This document shows, piece after piece, positions 13,809-14,976 of a stretch of 14,976 nucleotides of DNA. The stretch is from Psychrosphaera sp. (GTDB taxonomy: Bacteria > Pseudomonadota > Gammaproteobacteria > Enterobacterales > Alteromonadaceae). The translations under genes and the position numbers were made by a program. Below the pieces are notes generated by a model. That model saw only the letters and a program-made list of their open reading frames with translations, was not told the DNA's origin and made no database searches. Location of the stretch: positions 1 through 14,976 of the forward strand of contig JAOHFM010000038.1 of the NCBI GenBank assembly GCA_028098005.1. Reading direction: 5' to 3'. Numbering within the stretch: the first letter of the stretch is position 1; every line of letters starts with the position of its first letter.

Positions 13809-14080
13809 TTGAATTCGCTAAATTTATTAAATTTGTTTAAGTGTAATAGAAACCGAAGAAAATCAGAAGTATTGTCCACATTTTGCAGACGTAGACTGCC
13901 GCAACAGTGGTAAATTTATTCACTTTGTAAAAAAATCACCCAATTGAGTCATCCAAAACCCTATTTTCATTGTACTGTAAGTTTGAGATGTTATATTCCG
14001 CTTTGTCATAGATAGACAAACTTCTAATCAGAACTGTTCTGGATAAATTTTGTGTCTCTTCTATGGTTATAAGTGTGACT

Positions 14081-14086
14081 TATTAT
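14081..14086 (+). promoter_or_regulatory. Candidate -10 element of the 6S RNA promoter
   Basis: TATTAT at 14081-14086 would place the transcript start at about 14091-14093, exactly where the closing stem of the 6S RNA begins. No good -35 hexamer is seen at 16-18 bp, although two dyads lie farther upstream (14002-14020 and 14029-14041). Confidence 0.45.
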
Positions 14087-14090
14087 GGTA

Positions 14091-14276
14091 CCTGGGGTGT
14101 TTGACAGAGAACACATATCCCTGAGCCGATACTTTTTTTAAAGGACGTCATCTTTCTTGCTATTGCGCAAGCTCGGCTCGCTTTCGAGCGTGAATCGAGA
14201 AGCCTACGGTGAGAATATGGTGTCCGCCTTGAACACGTCGGTTGTTCAAGGGTTTGGTTTTCATCGGCACCTTGGG
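14091..14276 (+). ncRNA. ssrS: 6S RNA, regulator of RNA polymerase
   Basis: 6S RNA mimics an open promoter and binds the sigma-70 holoenzyme in stationary phase; it is released when a short product RNA is made from it. The plus strand carries the conserved 5' motif CCCTGAGCCGATA (14119-14131) and the 3' motifs GAGAAGCCTA and CCTTGAAC facing GTTCAAGG, all matching E. coli 6S RNA. The closing stem is clear: 14091-14101 pairs with 14266-14276 over eleven consecutive pairs, five of them G-U. The length of about 186 nt is typical. Open frames on the opposite strand here are antisense artefacts. Unlike E. coli, where ssrS is followed by fau, the RNA ends 8 bases from the stop codon of a convergent exoD-like gene. 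No T-run follows, so the 3' end may be formed by processing. Exact ends are approximate. Confidence 0.93.
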
Positions 14277-14284
14277 ACCACCAC

Positions 14285-14902
14285 TTAAAATACAAACAGG
14301 TAAATCAATACGCCTGTTAAAAAGCTTAAACCTAGCGCTAACATCTGCAGTAAACCATCGCGTTCTAATAATCCTAATCCCATCATGAATACCACAAAAG
14401 CTGGAATTACATTTGCCAATGGAATAGGTAATAAAATCATAAGCCCTACGACAATCAATATGACACCATTGATCCGATCAAAAATAGCCGCTTCAGTGAA
14501 TTGCCACCTTGGCTTAATATAACGTTCGAGCGATTTAATCTTTGGTAAAAACACATGCAATGCAGCTCGTACTTGTTTTGCTGGTAAACTTTTGGTTAAA
14601 ACAAAGTTTGGTAATTTAGCCTCCTGAAAGCCTATAACAAGCTGCAGCCCTAAAATAGCCACCAGCAATCCAGACAAAATAGATATAATAGGAATTAAGT
14701 TAAATACCGCCATTAAAAGCAGTAAAATGCCGAATGTACGGTCCCCTAAACGTTGAGTTAAAGAGCTTAACGTGACTTCTTTATCTTCGGTGCGGTCAAT
14801 TAAATATTGCATTACATCAGACGTGCGGCTTCTGTGTTTATCAGGAACAGTAAACAAAGTCTCGCGGGGTTGTTCAAACTCAGACAATAGTAAGTATCTC
14901 AA
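14285..14902 (-). CDS. ExoD-family membrane protein (exopolysaccharide synthesis ExoD-like)
   Basis: The product resembles the ExoD family: an N-terminal cytoplasmic part with TLSSLTQRLGDRTFGILLLLMAVFNLIP (about 44-71), in which the LGDRxFGxLLLLxAxxNLxP pattern is characteristic. Hydrophobic spans follow at about 57-90, 140-175 and 185-205. A basic loop (about 100-125) lies between them. ExoD in rhizobia is linked to exopolysaccharide production, but most homologues are of unknown function. The start is uncertain. The longest frame begins with TTG at 14902 without a clear ribosome site; an ATG at 14812 (175 residues) would keep the conserved domain but also lacks a good one. It is transcribed towards ssrS and ends 8 bases from it. 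About 74 bases of unassigned sequence remain between the TTG and the window edge. Confidence 0.75.
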   Translation of the reverse strand: MRYLLLSEFEQPRETLFTVPDKHRSRTSDVMQYLIDRTEDKEVTLSSLTQRLGDRTFGILLLLMAVFNLIPIISILSGLLVAILGLQLVIGFQEAKLPNFVLTKSLPAKQVRAALHVFLPKIKSLERYIKPRWQFTEAAIFDRINGVILIVVGLMILLPIPLANVIPAFVVFMMGLGLLERDGLLQMLALGLSFLTGVLIYLFVF

Positions 14903-14976
14903 GGGTTAAAGTATTAAATTAGACAATGCGCTAATGTAACTATCATTGTGATAAAGACAAAGCTTTTTATAACCAC

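Noticed and set aside
13876..13910. CCAC...GTGG hairpin in the ygfB-ssrS gap as a small RNA or terminator
   Set aside because: The paired arms are short, interrupted by an unequal internal loop and not followed by a T-run; I could not support a function.
14083..14295. 70-codon minus-strand open frame over the 6S RNA
   Set aside because: It lies antisense to a clear 6S RNA with its conserved motifs and closing stem, and its protein has no recognisable pattern.

Overview
The window looks like a chromosomal segment of a marine gammaproteobacterium, most plausibly from the Alteromonadales (Colwellia/Thalassotalea-like). This rests on AT-rich codon use and on the gene order ygfB-pepP-ubiH-ubiI-gcvT-gcvH-gcvP, which is the same order as in Escherichia coli and lies beside a recognisable 6S RNA gene. 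The genus is an inference from style, not a database match.

Left third (1-4240), accessory and defence-like. It opens inside the 3' end of a type I restriction endonuclease gene (hsdR). A YgjP/SprT-like zinc metalloprotease gene follows, overlapping hsdR by one base. After a 340-bp gap there is a compact three-gene unit: a TIR-domain protein, a DUF1863/ThsB-like TIR-fold protein and a small multi-span membrane protein. This unit is bounded exactly like an integron gene cassette. It begins at a GTTAGGT core and ends in a 72-bp attC-like site whose ACCTAAC core directly follows the last stop codon. Joining the two ends restores an 11-bp perfect outer arm. The predicted cassette is 1983-3560 (1578 bp). 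No integrase gene is in view. A small GIY-YIG nuclease-like gene on the minus strand closes the accessory block.

Middle (4240-9250), the glycine cleavage operon on the minus strand, transcribed gcvT, gcvH, gcvP. It has its own candidate promoter before gcvT and a strong terminator after gcvP. A terminator-like hairpin lies between gcvH and gcvP and an operator-like palindrome lies before gcvH, suggesting that the three proteins are not made in equal amounts. Together with lipoamide dehydrogenase (encoded elsewhere) they split glycine into CO2, NH3 and methylene-tetrahydrofolate.

Right (9254-14976), ygfB, pepP, ubiH and ubiI on the minus strand. ubiH and ubiI are separated by one base and encode two flavin hydroxylases of ubiquinone biosynthesis; a terminator follows ubiI. 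Upstream of ygfB lies the 6S RNA gene ssrS on the plus strand, converging on an ExoD-family membrane protein gene. The usual E. coli neighbours zapA and fau (ygfA) are not present here.

The observation most worth following is the integron-cassette-borne TIR / TIR-like / membrane-protein module. It resembles Thoeris signalling but has no recognisable ThsA effector, so it could be an undescribed or little-described variant of TIR-based antiphage defence.
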